A stretch of 64,000 bases of DNA. Source: Pseudomonas sp. GOM6 (GTDB taxonomy: Bacteria; Pseudomonadota; Gammaproteobacteria; Pseudomonadales; Pseudomonadaceae). Shown one piece after another: positions 1 to 9,947 of this stretch (its first letter is position 1; each line of letters begins with the position of its first letter). Position numbers and translations under genes: made by a program. The stretch is from the NCBI RefSeq assembly GCF_029537485.1, contig NZ_JARPUS010000004.1, positions 186,001 to 250,000 on the forward strand. Reading direction: 5' to 3'. The notes under the pieces are model-generated. The model was given only the letters and a program-made list of their open reading frames with translations. It had not been told where the DNA came from and made no database searches.

Positions 1-1035
1 GACAATCTTGCCGTCAAACTGGCGCGAGACGCGGCCGGCTGGCAGTTGGGGTTGGCCAGCGCCCTGCTCGACGGCCAGGTCAGTCTGCCGGATGCCGCGG
101 GCGCGCCCATTGGGGTATCTCTGGCGCACCTGACTTTACCGGCTGCCCAGCCCGTGACGGCCAGTGAAGAAGATAAACCCGACCCACTGGCCCAGGTCGA
201 CCCGCGGCAGATTCCGGCGCTGGATGTGCAGATCGATCAGGTCTTGCAAGGCGATGACCCGTTCGGCGCCTGGTCGTTCAAGGCCCGGCCGACACCTCAG
301 GGGGTGCAGTTCAGCGAGCTGGCGTTGAATCTCAAGGGTTTGCGGGTGGGTGGCAGTGCTACCTGGGAAGGAGCGGGTAACGCCGCCAGCACCCGGTACA
401 AAGGGCGCATAGAAGGTGAGAATCTGGCGGACGTGCTCAAGGCCTGGGGCTTTGCGCCCAGCGCCACCAGCGAACGTTTTCGTCTGGATGCCGACGGGCG
501 CTGGCCTGGCTCACCGGCCGCGCTCAGCCTCAAACGCTACAGCGGCACTCTCGATGCGAGCCTGCGCAAAGGTCAGTTCGTCGAGGTGCAGGGCTCGGCT
601 TCCGCCCTGCGAGTCTTCGGTCTGCTCAACTTCAACTCCATTGGTCGTCGTCTGCGCCTGGATTTCTCCGACCTGCTCGGCAAGGGGCTCAGTTACGATC
701 GCACCAAGGCGTTGCTGGTGGGTGACCGTGGCGTGTTCAAGACCCAGGAGCCGCTCAAGGTGGAAGGGCCTTCCAGCACCCTGGAGCTGAACGGCACGAT
801 GGACATGGCCGATGAACGTATCGACGCCACGCTCTTGGTAACCCTGCCGGTCTCCAACAATCTGCCGCTGGCGGCATTGATCGTCGGTGCGCCGGCCATT
901 GGTGGCGCGCTGTTCGTGGTCGACAAGCTGCTGGGCGAGCGTGTAGCGCGCTTCGCCAGCGTGCAATACAAGGTCCAGGGGCCCTGGATGAACCCCGAGA
1001 TCACCTTTGATAAACCTTTCGAAAAACCCCGGTGA
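1..1035 (+). CDS. yhdP: YhdP family AsmA-like protein, C-terminal part (5' end outside window)
   Basis: The frame is open from the first base, so this is the 3' end (344 codons) of a much longer gene. YhdP proteins are about 1,270 residues, anchored in the inner membrane, and belong to the AsmA-like group that helps carry phospholipid to the outer membrane. The visible part has the AsmA-type C-terminal repeats of beta-rich sequence (for example LRVFGLLNFNSIGRRLRLDF near residues 203-222) and the family ending ARFASVQYKVQGPWMNPEI. A short hydrophobic stretch (LPLAALIVGAPAIGGALFVV) lies near residue 285. The next gene starts about 55 bases on, in the same direction. Identification rests on the C-terminal pattern and the usual yhdP-nitrilase-tldD order. 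Confidence 0.85.
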   Translation, partial: DNLAVKLARDAAGWQLGLASALLDGQVSLPDAAGAPIGVSLAHLTLPAAQPVTASEEDKPDPLAQVDPRQIPALDVQIDQVLQGDDPFGAWSFKARPTPQGVQFSELALNLKGLRVGGSATWEGAGNAASTRYKGRIEGENLADVLKAWGFAPSATSERFRLDADGRWPGSPAALSLKRYSGTLDASLRKGQFVEVQGSASALRVFGLLNFNSIGRRLRLDFSDLLGKGLSYDRTKALLVGDRGVFKTQEPLKVEGPSSTLELNGTMDMADERIDATLLVTLPVSNNLPLAALIVGAPAIGGALFVVDKLLGERVARFASVQYKVQGPWMNPEITFDKPFEKPR

Positions 1036-1090
1036 AGCCTGCCTTGGCCACATGGGGTAGCATGCAGGCATGAACCGGACGGAAGTAGCC

Positions 1091-1945
1091 ATGTCCCTAG
1101 CCGTGATCCAGATGGTCAGCCAGGACGATGTCCTGGCCAACCTGGGTGCTGCTCGTCGCCTGCTGCAGCAGGCGGCCGAGCGTGGCGCGCGCCTGGCGGT
1201 GTTGCCGGAAAATTTCGCCGCCATGGGGCGGCGCGACCTGGCCGCCTTGGGGCGTGCCGAAGCGCTGGGCGAGGGGCCGATCCTGCCTTGGCTGCGCCAG
1301 ACTGCCCGCGATCTTGGCCTCTGGCTGGTGGCCGGTACCATTCCCTTGCCCCCCGACGATCAGCCGCAGGCCAAGGCGCATGCTTGCTCGCTGCTGATTG
1401 ACGATCAGGGCCAGCGTGTTGCTCGTTACGACAAGCTGCACCTGTTCGACGTGGATGTCGCCGATGCCCGCGGTCGCTATCGCGAGTCCGACGACTATGC
1501 CTTCGGCGGGCAGGTGGTGGTGGCCGATACCCCGTTCGGGCGCCTGGGCCTTAGCGTCTGCTATGACCTGCGCTTCCCCGAGCTATACAGCCGCCTGCGC
1601 GAGGCTGGCGCCGAGCTGATCACGGCCCCGGCCGCCTTCACTGCCGTTACCGGCGCCGCTCACTGGCAGGTGCTGACCCGCGCCCGCGCCATCGAGACCC
1701 AGTGCTACCTGTTGGCGGCGGGGCAGGGTGGCATTCATCCGGGTGGGCGCGAGACCTTCGGCCACTCGGCCATTATCGACCCCTGGGGGCGCGTGCTGGC
1801 CGAACAGGCCAGCGGCGAGGCGGTGCTGCTGGCCGAACCTGATGCCGGCGAGCAGGCAGCCATTCGTCAGCGCATGCCGGTGGCTCAACACAGACGATTC
1901 ATTGCGCCGGCCCAACCCGGGGCGGCGCCCACGGAGCAGTTATGA
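1091..1945 (+). CDS. Nitrilase-superfamily carbon-nitrogen hydrolase
   Basis: A 284-residue protein with the nitrilase catalytic triad: Glu40 (LPENFA), Lys115 (RYDKLHLFD) and Cys157 ([12 protein letters not shown]). Relatives hydrolyse small amides, including deaminated glutathione (NIT1 type); the substrate here is unknown. I chose ATG 1091 because GGAAG stands 5 bases before it and [10 protein letters not shown] is the normal family beginning; an in-frame ATG lies 21 bases upstream. The stop overlaps the tldD start (ATGA), so the two are probably translationally coupled. Cytoplasmic, no signal peptide. Confidence 0.88.
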   Translation: MSLAVIQMVSQDDVLANLGAARRLLQQAAERGARLAVLPENFAAMGRRDLAALGRAEALGEGPILPWLRQTARDLGLWLVAGTIPLPPDDQPQAKAHACSLLIDDQGQRVARYDKLHLFDVDVADARGRYRESDDYAFGGQVVVADTPFGRLGLSVCYDLRFPELYSRLREAGAELITAPAAFTAVTGAAHWQVLTRARAIETQCYLLAAGQGGIHPGGRETFGHSAIIDPWGRVLAEQASGEAVLLAEPDAGEQAAIRQRMPVAQHRRFIAPAQPGAAPTEQL

Positions 1946-3399
1946 GCACTATCCTCGACCGGGTCAGCAACCATCTGCTGGCTCCTGGCAACCTTGGCAT
2001 CGAGCAGCTACCGGCGATTCTCGGCAACTTGGCAGGTCCCGGCATCGATGCGGCCGACCTTTATTTCCAGAGCCAGGTTTCCGAGACCTGGGTGCTGGAG
2101 GATGGCATCGTCAAGGAAGGCAGTTTCAATCTCGATCAGGGCGTGGGCGTGCGTGCCCAGTCTGGTGAGAAGACCGGATTCGCCTACAGCAATGCCATTC
2201 ATGCCGAGGCGTTGAACCAGGCCGCCCAGGCCGCTCGCTCGATTTCCCGTGCCGGCCAACAGGGCCGTGTACAGGCGTTCGTCAGCCCTCAAGTGACGGC
2301 ACTCTACGCTCAGGACAACCCACTGGAAGTGTTGCAGCGCGCCGAAAAGGTCGAGCTGCTCAAGCGCATCGACCTGGCCACGCGAGCACTGGACCCCCGT
2401 ATCAAGCAGGTCACGGTGAGCCTCGCCGGGGTCTGGGACCATGTGCTGGTGGCGGCCAGCGATGGCAGCCTGGGCGCCGATATTCGTCCGCTGGTGCGTT
2501 TCAATGTCAGCGTGATCGTCGAGCAGAATGGCCGCCGTGAGCGTGGCGGGCATGGTGGCGGCGGCCGCAGCGACTATCGCTACTTTCTCGAACGTGACAG
2601 CAGTGGTGAAGAGCGCGCCATGGCCTACGCCCGCGAGGCGCTGCGCCAGGCGCTGGTCAACCTGGAAGCGATCTCTGCGCCGGCCGGCACCCTGCCGGTG
2701 GTGATGGGCGCTGGCTGGTCCGGTGTGCTGCTGCACGAGGCGGTCGGCCATGGTCTGGAGGGCGACTTCAACCGCAAGGGCAGCTCGGCCTACAGTGGCA
2801 AGATCGGCCAGAAAGTGGCGTCGAGCCTATGCACCATCGTCGACGATGGCACCCTCAGTGGCCGCCGTGGCTCGCTGAGCCTGGACGACGAAGGCACGCC
2901 GACCCACTGCACCACGCTGATCGAGAACGGTGTGCTCAAGGGCTACATGCAGGACAAGCTCAATGCTCGCCTGATGGGCATGGCACCGACTGGCAACGGC
3001 CGGCGCGAGTCCTACGCACACCTGCCCATGCCGCGCATGACCAACACCTACATGCTGGCCGGCGAGAGCGACCCGGAAGAAATCATCCGTTCGGTGAAGA
3101 AGGGCATCTACTGCGCCAACCTCGGCGGTGGCCAGGTGGACATCACCAGTGGCAAGTTCGTGTTCTCCACCAGCGAGGCCTATCTGATCGAGGACGGCAG
3201 GATCACTGCGCCGGTCAAGGGGGCCACCCTGATCGGCAACGGGCCGGAAGCGATGAGCCGGGTGTCCATGGTCGGCAACGACCTGGCTTTGGACAGCGGT
3301 GTGGGGACCTGCGGCAAGGACGGTCAGTCGGTGCCTGTCGGCGTCGGCCAGCCGACCCTGAAGATCGATGCGATCACGGTGGGCGGCACGGGCGCTTAA
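1942..3399 (+). CDS. tldD: Metalloprotease TldD
   Basis: 485 residues, the usual TldD length. TldD forms a heterodimer with PmbA (TldE), encoded 0.7 kb downstream, and degrades unfolded peptides; in Escherichia coli the pair matures microcin B17 and degrades the CcdA antitoxin. The TldD zinc-site motif HEAVGH is at residues 265-270, inside [19 protein letters not shown] Gly/His-rich stretch GGHGGGG lies near residue 200. The start overlaps the nitrilase stop by 4 bases. A GC-rich palindrome follows the stop codon. Confidence 0.96.
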   Translation: MSTILDRVSNHLLAPGNLGIEQLPAILGNLAGPGIDAADLYFQSQVSETWVLEDGIVKEGSFNLDQGVGVRAQSGEKTGFAYSNAIHAEALNQAAQAARSISRAGQQGRVQAFVSPQVTALYAQDNPLEVLQRAEKVELLKRIDLATRALDPRIKQVTVSLAGVWDHVLVAASDGSLGADIRPLVRFNVSVIVEQNGRRERGGHGGGGRSDYRYFLERDSSGEERAMAYAREALRQALVNLEAISAPAGTLPVVMGAGWSGVLLHEAVGHGLEGDFNRKGSSAYSGKIGQKVASSLCTIVDDGTLSGRRGSLSLDDEGTPTHCTTLIENGVLKGYMQDKLNARLMGMAPTGNGRRESYAHLPMPRMTNTYMLAGESDPEEIIRSVKKGIYCANLGGGQVDITSGKFVFSTSEAYLIEDGRITAPVKGATLIGNGPEAMSRVSMVGNDLALDSGVGTCGKDGQSVPVGVGQPTLKIDAITVGGTGA

Positions 3400-3411
3400 G
3401 TGGGGCGGACG

Positions 3412-3464
3412 GTAGGCTGGGCTTCGCCTGCGCGGCCGGGCCTACGCGGCCCGGCCCAACCTAC
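3412..3464. repeat. REP-like nested palindrome after tldD
   Basis: An intergenic nested inverted repeat. The outer arms GTAGGCTGGGC and GCCCAACCTAC match at 10 of 11 positions. The inner arms GGCCGGGCC and GGCCCGGCC are a perfect 9-bp stem around TACGC. No T tract follows, so it is not a standard terminator. The GTAGG(N)TGGGC outer arm is like extragenic palindromes seen in many copies in some Pseudomonas genomes; copy number cannot be judged from this window. Confidence 0.6.
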
Positions 3465-3477
3465 GGAGGATGAAGAT

Positions 3478-3999
3478 TTAACGCAGGCCGCGCTGTACTT
3501 CGTCCAGGTCGCGGATGTATTTGAAGATTTTGCGCGCAGCGGTTGGCGGTTTGTTCCGCGCCGCTTCGTGCTGGGCATGACGGATCAGGCTGCGCAGGTG
3601 CTGGCGGTCGGTGTCCGGGTAGTCGGCGACGAAGCTTTCGAGGGTGCTGTCATCGCCCGCGATGAGGCGGTCGCGCCAGCGTTCGAGATTGTGGAAGCGC
3701 TCGTTGTATTCGCGCGTGGAGCTGTCGACCTGGTCGATCAGGGCCAGGATGGCGTCGATGTCCTGTTCGCGCATGAGTTTGCCGATGAACTGGACGTGGC
3801 GCTTCTTGGCCGCGTTGGCCGTGTGCTTGGGCGCGTCGGCTAGGGCTTTGCGCAGGCCGTCGGTCAACGGCAGTTTGGCGATCAGCTCGGGTTTGAGGGT
3901 GGTCAGGCGAGCGCCGAGATCCTGCAGGGCATGCAGCTCGCGCTTGATCTGGGTTTTGCTCTTCTCGCCGGAGAAGTCTTCGTCGTAAGAATCAGCCAT
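3478..3999 (-). CDS. yjgA: Ribosome-associated protein YjgA (DUF615, DarP)
   Basis: 173 residues from the ATG giving [20 protein letters not shown]. An open frame extends 43 codons further upstream but lacks family-like sequence, so the internal ATG is preferred. DUF615 proteins (YjgA/DarP) bind late pre-50S ribosomal particles and help large-subunit assembly. Family features are the acidic N-terminus, [17 protein letters not shown], and a C-terminal part ending [15 protein letters not shown]. The gene lies convergent to tldD and divergent from pmbA, an order common in gammaproteobacteria. Confidence 0.93.
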   Translation of the reverse strand: MADSYDEDFSGEKSKTQIKRELHALQDLGARLTTLKPELIAKLPLTDGLRKALADAPKHTANAAKKRHVQFIGKLMREQDIDAILALIDQVDSSTREYNERFHNLERWRDRLIAGDDSTLESFVADYPDTDRQHLRSLIRHAQHEAARNKPPTAARKIFKYIRDLDEVQRGLR

Positions 4000-4085
4000 G
4001 GGGGCGGTCCGGATGGAAACGTCGCCATGATAACCAGTCAGAGGAGGGCTGTCCCGAATGGCGCCTCCCGATCTTGGAGTGCAAC

Positions 4086-5432
4086 ATGAGTTCGATTGAA
4101 GCAGTAGGGCCTCAGGCTCTGCCGACATTGCAGGGCCAGGTCGAGGCGATCATCGCCGAAGCTCGCCGTCAGGGTGCCAGCGCCTGCGAGGTGGCGGTAT
4201 CGGTAGAGCAGGGCTTGTCCACCACGGTGCGTCAGGGTGAGGTGGAAACGGTCGAGTTCAACCGTGACCAGGGGTTCGGCATCACCCTCTACGTGGGGCA
4301 GCGCAAGGGCTCGGCCAGTACCTCGGCCAGCGGCGAGGCGGCTATCCGCGAGACCGTCGCGGCGGCACTGGCCATTGCTCAGCATGCGTCCGAGGACGAC
4401 TGTGCGGGCCTGGCCGATGCGGCGCTGATGGCTCGCGAGCTGCCGGAGCTGGATCTGTACCACCCCTGGGATCTGGCGCCGGAGCGGGCGGTGGAGCTGG
4501 CGCTGAGTTGCGAGGAGGCCGCCTTCGCTCATGATCCGCGCATCAGCAATGCCGATGGCACCACGCTCAATACCCATCTGGGCTGCCGCGTATATGGCAA
4601 CAGTCATGGTTTCGTCGGCGGCTACGCCAGCTCGCGGCACAGTCTGAGCTGCGTGATGATCGCCGAGGGCGACGGGCAGATGCAGCGCGATTACTGGTAT
4701 GACGTCAATCGCCAGGGGGAGCTGCTGGCCGACCCTGTGCTGATCGGGCGCAAGGCTGCCGAGCGTAGCGTGGCGCGTCTGGGGGCACGCCCGGTACCGA
4801 CCTGCGAGGTGCCGGTGCTGTTCGCCGCCGAGTTGGCCACCGGTCTGTTCGGCAGCTTCCTGGGGGCCATCTCCGGCGGCAACCTGTACCGGCACTCATC
4901 CTTTCTGGAGGGGGCTCTGGGCCAGCAGCTGTTCCCCGAGTGGCTGAGCCTCGATGAGCGCCCTCATATTCCGCGGGCAATGGCCAGCGCGGCCTTCGAT
5001 GGTGATGGCCTTGCCACCTATGCCAAACCGTTCGTCGCCGGCGGTGAGCTGGTGTCCTACGTCCTCGGCACCTACTCCGGGCGCAAGCTGGGCATGCCCA
5101 GTACGGCCAATTCCGGTGGCGTGCACAATCTGTTCGTCAGTCATGGTGACGAGGATCAGCAGGCACTGCTGCGCCGTATGGGGCGCGGGCTGCTGGTGAC
5201 CGAGTTGATGGGGCATGGCCTGAACATGGTCACTGGTGACTATTCCCGAGGGGCCGCCGGTTTTTGGGTAGAGAACGGCGAGATCCAGTTCCCGGTGCAG
5301 GAGGTCACGATCGCCGGTAATCTGCGCGACATGTTCCGGCAGATTGTCGCAGTAGGCAGCGATCTTGAGTTGCGCGGCAATATCCGCACCGGCTCGGTGC
5401 TGATCGAGAGAATGACCGTGGCCGGCAGCTAG
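4086..5432 (+). CDS. pmbA: Metalloprotease PmbA (TldE)
   Basis: 448 residues, normal for PmbA, the partner subunit of TldD in the TldD/TldE protease. It carries the family C-terminal region with [18 protein letters not shown] near residue 335. It lacks the HExxxH site, as expected for the non-catalytic TldE half. ATG 4086 is chosen because GGAG sits 6 bases upstream; an in-frame TTG four codons earlier overlaps that site. A bidirectional terminator follows directly. Confidence 0.95.
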   Translation: MSSIEAVGPQALPTLQGQVEAIIAEARRQGASACEVAVSVEQGLSTTVRQGEVETVEFNRDQGFGITLYVGQRKGSASTSASGEAAIRETVAAALAIAQHASEDDCAGLADAALMARELPELDLYHPWDLAPERAVELALSCEEAAFAHDPRISNADGTTLNTHLGCRVYGNSHGFVGGYASSRHSLSCVMIAEGDGQMQRDYWYDVNRQGELLADPVLIGRKAAERSVARLGARPVPTCEVPVLFAAELATGLFGSFLGAISGGNLYRHSSFLEGALGQQLFPEWLSLDERPHIPRAMASAAFDGDGLATYAKPFVAGGELVSYVLGTYSGRKLGMPSTANSGGVHNLFVSHGDEDQQALLRRMGRGLLVTELMGHGLNMVTGDYSRGAAGFWVENGEIQFPVQEVTIAGNLRDMFRQIVAVGSDLELRGNIRTGSVLIERMTVAGS

Positions 5433-5442
5433 CTTGGCTGAC

Positions 5443-5475
5443 ATGAAAAAAGGGCCCTCAGGGCCCTTTTTTCAT
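5443..5475. terminator. Bidirectional intrinsic terminator between pmbA and ptsO
   Basis: A symmetric hairpin in which GGGCCC pairs with GGGCCC around a TCA loop, flanked by ATGAAAAAA on the left and TTTTTTCAT on the right. It has a U tract on both strands, so it can end pmbA transcription and the long reverse operon ending in ptsO. Confidence 0.9.
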
Positions 5476-5481
5476 GGGTGG

Positions 5482-5754
5482 TTATTCGCCTTCGTCGAAC
5501 CTGTTGTTGATCAGTTCGACCAGGGCATCAAGCGCCTCTTCGTCACGTTCCCCCTCGCTGGACAGGAGCAGGCTGGTGCCCTTGCCGGCCGCCAGCATCA
5601 TCACCGCCATGATGCTTTTGCCGTCTACCTGGCTTTCCGGAGAGCGCCCGACCCGTACCTGGCAGGGGAATGCGCTGGCTACGCCGACGAATTTGGCAGC
5701 CGCTCGCGCGTGCAGGCCGAGCTTGTTGATGATGGTGATTTCGCGGGCGGGCAT
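5482..5754 (-). CDS. ptsO: Nitrogen PTS phosphocarrier protein NPr (HPr-like)
   Basis: 90 residues from ATG 5754 (MPAREITIINKLGLHARAAA). The open frame runs 56 codons further upstream into rapZ, but only this start gives a normal HPr. His15 in LGLHARAA is the phosphorylated residue; DGKSIMAVMML around Ser47 is the second HPr signature. In pseudomonads NPr takes phosphate from PtsP (EI-Ntr, not in this window) and passes it to PtsN, a regulatory chain without sugar transport. It is the last gene of the rpoN-hpf-ptsN-rapZ-ptsO group. Confidence 0.95.
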   Translation of the reverse strand: MPAREITIINKLGLHARAAAKFVGVASAFPCQVRVGRSPESQVDGKSIMAVMMLAAGKGTSLLLSSEGERDEEALDALVELINNRFDEGE

Positions 5755-5762
5755 TGCGTTCC

Positions 5763-6620
5763 TTAGCTCAGGTCGCGGTGGCGTATCTGGACGTTGTTCA
5801 GGATGGGTTTCAGGGTCTCGCCGAGGCGATTGGCCAGATAGACCGAGCGGTGGTGGCCGCCCGTGCAGCCGATGGCGATGGTCACATAGGCGCGATTGCT
5901 GGCGGCGAAGCGGGGCAGCCACTTGTTGAGATAGCCGAGGATGTCCTGATACATCTCCTCAACGTCTGGCTGGGCGGCCAGGTAGTCGGCCACGGGCTGA
6001 TCCAGGCCGGACATGTCGCGCAGATCCGGTTTCCAGTAAGGGTTGGGCAGGCAGCGCACATCGAATACCAGATCCGCATCCACCGGCATGCCGCGCTTGA
6101 AGCCGAACGACTCGACCAGGAAGGCGGTGCCGGGGCTCGGGCGGTTGAGCAGGCGCAACTTGATGCTGTCGCGCAGCTGATAAAGGTTGAGGTGGGTGGT
6201 GTCGATCTTCAGGTCGGCCAGATCGGTAATGGGCGTCAGTAGCTGGGCCTCATCGCGAATGGCTTCGGCCAGGGAGCGGTTCTCGTTGGTCAGCGGGTGG
6301 CGTCGACGCGTTTCCGAGAAGCGCTTTAGCAGCGTCTCTTCGTCTGCGTCCAGGTACAGCACATCGCACTGGATGTGTCGATTACGCACTTCATCGAGAA
6401 GTTCGGGGAAGCGCTTGAGCTGGCTGGGCAGGTTGCGGGCGTCGACCGATACCGCGACCTGCGGGTGCAGCAGTTCGGTCTGCAGCAGGGCACGCTCTGC
6501 CAGATCCGGCAGCAGCCCGGCAGGCAGGTTGTCGATGCAATAGAAACCATTGTCCTCAAGGACATCGAGAGTCGTGCTCTTGCCCGAGCCGGAGCGTCCG
6601 CTGACGATGATCAGGCGCAT
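5763..6620 (-). CDS. rapZ: RapZ (YvcJ family) P-loop nucleotide- and RNA-binding protein
   Basis: 285 residues. The N-terminal Walker A is GRSGSGKST (about residues 8-16). The C-terminal half has [18 protein letters not shown], the family mark. In E. coli RapZ binds small RNAs GlmY/GlmZ and controls glmS through RNase E; whether pseudomonads use it this way is unclear. The protein ends [10 protein letters not shown] and lacks the basic tail that follows this motif in the E. coli protein as I recall it. It lies 8 bases before ptsO and 17 bases after ptsN. Confidence 0.93.
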   Translation of the reverse strand: MRLIIVSGRSGSGKSTTLDVLEDNGFYCIDNLPAGLLPDLAERALLQTELLHPQVAVSVDARNLPSQLKRFPELLDEVRNRHIQCDVLYLDADEETLLKRFSETRRRHPLTNENRSLAEAIRDEAQLLTPITDLADLKIDTTHLNLYQLRDSIKLRLLNRPSPGTAFLVESFGFKRGMPVDADLVFDVRCLPNPYWKPDLRDMSGLDQPVADYLAAQPDVEEMYQDILGYLNKWLPRFAASNRAYVTIAIGCTGGHHRSVYLANRLGETLKPILNNVQIRHRDLS

Positions 6621-6637
6621 GGCGCTGGCTCCCGTTT

Positions 6638-7102
6638 TTAGTGGCCGTTCTGTACGTCGACCACGACCTGGTACAGGCTTTCGTTGCTCGACGCCTGGCG
6701 CAACCGTTCCCGTACCTCGCTGCGGTCAAGCATGCTGGCGATCTGGCGTAGCAGCTCCAGGTGCTCGTCGGTCGCGGCTTCCGGTACCAGCAGAACGAAC
6801 AGCAGGTCGACCGGAGCGCCGTCGATGGCGTCGAAGTCCACCGCCGCATCCAGGTGCAGCACGGCACTGATCGGCGCGTTGCAGCCGGGCAGACGGCAGT
6901 GAGGAATCGCAATGCCGTTGCCGAAGCCGGTAGAGCCGAGCTTCTCGCGGGCGATGAGGTTTTCGAAGATGTCCTGGCTATCCAGATCGGGTAGATCGCG
7001 AGCGACCAGGTTAGCAATCTGTTCGAGTACACGCTTTTTGCTGCCTCCCGGCACGTTCACCAGGGAACGTGCGGGAGTCAGTATGGTTTCGAGTCGGATC
7101 AT
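6638..7102 (-). CDS. ptsN: Nitrogen regulatory EIIA protein PtsN
   Basis: 154 residues with the PTS EIIA type 2 fold. His68 in [13 protein letters not shown] is the expected phosphorylation site. PtsN is the end of the PtsP-PtsO-PtsN chain and affects potassium uptake, carbon/nitrogen balance and polyhydroxyalkanoate metabolism by protein contacts. Its place two genes downstream of rpoN is conserved in proteobacteria. It lies 14 bases after hpf, so it is almost certainly co-transcribed. Confidence 0.95.
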   Translation of the reverse strand: MIRLETILTPARSLVNVPGGSKKRVLEQIANLVARDLPDLDSQDIFENLIAREKLGSTGFGNGIAIPHCRLPGCNAPISAVLHLDAAVDFDAIDGAPVDLLFVLLVPEAATDEHLELLRQIASMLDRSEVRERLRQASSNESLYQVVVDVQNGH

Positions 7103-7116
7103 GTGAGGGGTAAGTA

Positions 7117-7425
7117 TCAGCGAGCTGCCGCGCCTTGCATGCGGTCCAGCTGCTTTTCCTTGTGCTTGATCAGTTGGCGGTCGAGTTTGTCAGCGAGCAG
7201 GTCGATGGCGGCGTACATGTCTTCATGTTCGGCGTTGGCCACGACTTCACCGCCGGCAATATGTAGGGTCGCTTCGATTTTCTGTTTCAGCTTTTCCACT
7301 TCCATGGTCACCTGAACGTTGGTGATCCTGTCGAAGTGACGCTCCAGTCGGCTGAGTTTTTCCCCGACGTAGTCGCGCAGGGCGTCGGTCACATCCAGTT
7401 GATGTCCACTGATGTTGACTTGCAT
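7117..7425 (-). CDS. hpf: Ribosome hibernation promoting factor, short form HPF
   Basis: 102 residues starting MQVNISGHQLDVTDALRDYV, with AAGGAG 7 to 8 bases upstream of the ATG. The open frame extends another 27 codons upstream without family similarity. Short HPF proteins bind the 30S decoding region and promote 70S inactivation or 100S dimers in starved cells. The sequence keeps the single domain with the HEDMYAAIDLLADKLDRQL segment near residue 70 and lacks the long-form dimerization tail. It follows rpoN by about 150 bases. Confidence 0.94.
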   Translation of the reverse strand: MQVNISGHQLDVTDALRDYVGEKLSRLERHFDRITNVQVTMEVEKLKQKIEATLHIAGGEVVANAEHEDMYAAIDLLADKLDRQLIKHKEKQLDRMQGAAAR

Positions 7426-7577
7426 AACGCATCTCCTTGTTGCCTTGTGTAAGAGACAGGCTATCGGGCCTGCCGCCGTAACACGTTGGCTGGAGGTTTG
7501 ATGCACTACTGGCCGAGCTCCCCCTGATGCAGGGCTGGCGCGATACGCTAGTGCAGAAATCCCCCGTTCAGGGCCGT

Positions 7578-9080
7578 TTACATCAATCGCTTGCGCTCAC
7601 TGGATGGCGCGATGCCGAGAGATTCGCGGTATTTGGCGACTGTGCGACGGGCTACCTGAATGCCCTGTGCCTCCAGTAAACCAGCGATCTTGCTGTCGCT
7701 CAACGGCTTTTTCGCGTTTTCCGCAGCCACCAGTTTCTTGATGATGGCGCGGATCGCGGTGGACGAGCATTCGCCACCCTCGGCGGTGCTGACATGGCTG
7801 GAGAAGAAATACTTCAACTCGTAGATGCCGCGTGGGGTGTGCATGAATTTTTGCGTGGTCACCCGGGAAATGGTCGACTCGTGCATGCCTACCGCCTCGG
7901 CGATGTCATGCAGCACAAGAGGTTTCATCGCCTCGTCGCCATAGTCGAGGAAGCCGCGCTGGTGTTCGACGATTTGCGTCGCCACTTTCATCAGGGTTTC
8001 GTTGCGGCTCTGCAGGCTCTTGATGAACCAGCGCGCCTCCTGCAACTGGTTGCGCATGAAAGTGTTGTCGGCGCTGGAGTCGGCGCGTTTGACGAAGCCA
8101 GCATACTGGGCGTTGACCCGCAGGCGCGGTACCGCTTCCTGATTCAGCTCCACCAGCCAGCGATCGTTGTGCTTGCGTACGATGACGTCGGGCACCACGT
8201 ATTCCGGTTCGTTGGCTTCGATCTGCGAGCCTGGGCGCGGGTTGAGGCTCTGGATCAGCTCGATGATCTGGCGCAGCTCGTCTTCCTTGAGCTTCATGCG
8301 TCGCATCAGCTGGCTGTAGTCGCGGCTGCCGAGTATGTCCAGATGATCGTTGGCCAGGCGCTGTGCCTCGGTCAGCCAAGGGGTGTTGGCAGGCAGCTGG
8401 CGCAGTTGCAGCAGCAGACACTCGCGCAGGTCGCGGGCGCCGATGCCGGCTGGCTCGAAGTGCTGGATGCGGTGCAGTACCGCCTCGACCTCGTCGGCTT
8501 CGATTTCCAGTTCCGGATCGAAGGAGTCGACGATCTCCTCGATACTTTCTTCCAGGTAGCCCTGATCGTTGATGCAGTCGATGATGGTGACGCCGATCAG
8601 TTTGTCGGTATCGGACATAGGTACAAGATTGAGCTGCCACAGCAGGTGACTTTGCAGGCTCTCGCCGGCGGAGGTGCGGGTGGTGAAGTCCCACTCGTCA
8701 TCATCGCTGCTTGGCAGGCTGCTGGCGCTGGTCTGGTAGACGTCTTCCCAGGCGGTGTCGACTGGCAGCTCGCTGGGAATGCGGTCGTGCCATTCGCCGT
8801 CTTCTGCGTTGTCGCTGTTGTTTACCGCGACGGTGCTGTCCTGGAAGCTGGAGCTGTCCTGCTGGACCGAGTTGCCCTGCTCGGCGTTGTCGGCCATGGG
8901 GTCGGAGTTGTCGAAGTCTTCTCCTTCCTCCTGGCGCTCAAGCATGGGATTGGATTCCAGCGCTTCCTGGATTTCCTGTTGCAGGTCCAGAGTGGAGAGC
9001 TGGAGAAGTCGAATGGCCTGTTGCAGCTGCGGGGTCATCGTCAGCTGCTGGCCCATCTTGAGGACTAGCGACGGTTTCAT
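7578..9080 (-). CDS. rpoN: RNA polymerase sigma-54 factor RpoN
   Basis: 500 residues, typical. Region I is glutamine/leucine rich ([20 protein letters not shown], residues 10-29) and contacts enhancer-binding activators. Region II is acidic (about residues 50-125). The C-terminus holds the RpoN box [10 protein letters not shown] at residues 477-486, which recognises the -24 promoter element. Sigma-54 drives nitrogen assimilation, flagellar and many catabolic genes. It sits between lptB and hpf, 141 bases after lptB; a small GGGCGG/CCGCCC hairpin in that gap has no U tract and should not end transcription. Confidence 0.97.
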   Translation of the reverse strand: MKPSLVLKMGQQLTMTPQLQQAIRLLQLSTLDLQQEIQEALESNPMLERQEEGEDFDNSDPMADNAEQGNSVQQDSSSFQDSTVAVNNSDNAEDGEWHDRIPSELPVDTAWEDVYQTSASSLPSSDDDEWDFTTRTSAGESLQSHLLWQLNLVPMSDTDKLIGVTIIDCINDQGYLEESIEEIVDSFDPELEIEADEVEAVLHRIQHFEPAGIGARDLRECLLLQLRQLPANTPWLTEAQRLANDHLDILGSRDYSQLMRRMKLKEDELRQIIELIQSLNPRPGSQIEANEPEYVVPDVIVRKHNDRWLVELNQEAVPRLRVNAQYAGFVKRADSSADNTFMRNQLQEARWFIKSLQSRNETLMKVATQIVEHQRGFLDYGDEAMKPLVLHDIAEAVGMHESTISRVTTQKFMHTPRGIYELKYFFSSHVSTAEGGECSSTAIRAIIKKLVAAENAKKPLSDSKIAGLLEAQGIQVARRTVAKYRESLGIAPSSERKRLM

Positions 9081-9221
9081 GGTGCGGGGCTGGTTACCTT
9101 GTTCACTTGCCGGCGCGCTGCGCCATCCACTGCAGGGCGGAAGGCCGCCCTTGGAAGCAATTTGTATGCCTGACCTTGAATCATTCCTTCCGTTTGCGCA
9201 AGCCCCTGCATGTTGGACGCT

Positions 9222-9947
9222 TTACAGCCGGAACTCGTGACCCAGGTAGACTTCCTTGACCAGTTGGTTGGCCAGGATGGTCTCGGCATCGCCCTCGGCG
9301 ATCAGCTGCCCGTCGTTAACGATATAGGCCGTCTCGCAGATATCCAGGGTTTCGCGCACGTTGTGATCGGTGATCAGTACGCCGATACCCTTGGCCTTGA
9401 GGTGGTGGATGATCTGCTTGATATCGCCGACCGAAATCGGATCGACGCCGGCGAACGGTTCGTCGAGCAGGATGAACTTGGGCTCGGTGGCCAGCGCGCG
9501 GGCAATCTCCACGCGGCGACGCTCGCCGCCGGACAGGCTCATGCCCAGGCTGTCGCGGATGTGGCTAATGTGGAACTCCTGCAGCAGGGCTTCCAGCGCT
9601 TTCTCGCGGCCAGTCCGGTCGAGATCCTTGCGGGTTTCAAGGATGGCCATGATGTTGTCGGTTACCGACAGCTTGCGGAAGATCGAGGCTTCCTGCGGCA
9701 GGTAGCCAATCCCGGCGCGGGCTCTGCCGTGCATGGGTTGGTGGCTGATGTCCTGATTGTCGATCAGGACGCGCCCCTGATCGGCCTGTACCAGGCCGAC
9801 GATCATGTAGAAGCAGGTGGTCTTGCCGGCGCCGTTGGGCCCGAGCAGGCCAACGATCTGACCACTTTCTATGGACAGGCTGACATCACGAACCACCTGG
9901 CGGCTCTTGTAGCTCTTGGCCAGGTGCTGGGCTTTGAGGATGGCCAT
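9222..9947 (-). CDS. lptB: LPS export ABC transporter ATP-binding protein LptB
   Basis: 241 residues. Walker [10 protein letters not shown] at 36-44, signature LSGGERRR and Walker [14 protein letters not shown] are all intact. LptB powers LPS extraction from the inner membrane with LptF/LptG (not in this window), passing it to LptC and LptA. Its ATG overlaps the lptA stop by one base. The arrangement kdsC-lptC-lptA-lptB-rpoN is conserved in gammaproteobacteria. Confidence 0.97.
   Translation of the reverse strand: MAILKAQHLAKSYKSRQVVRDVSLSIESGQIVGLLGPNGAGKTTCFYMIVGLVQADQGRVLIDNQDISHQPMHGRARAGIGYLPQEASIFRKLSVTDNIMAILETRKDLDRTGREKALEALLQEFHISHIRDSLGMSLSGGERRRVEIARALATEPKFILLDEPFAGVDPISVGDIKQIIHHLKAKGIGVLITDHNVRETLDICETAYIVNDGQLIAEGDAETILANQLVKEVYLGHEFRL

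Noticed and set aside
9135..9150. GGGCGG/CCGCCC hairpin between lptB and rpoN as terminator
   Set aside because: Only 6 bp and no T tract on the reverse strand, so unlikely to stop transcription into rpoN.
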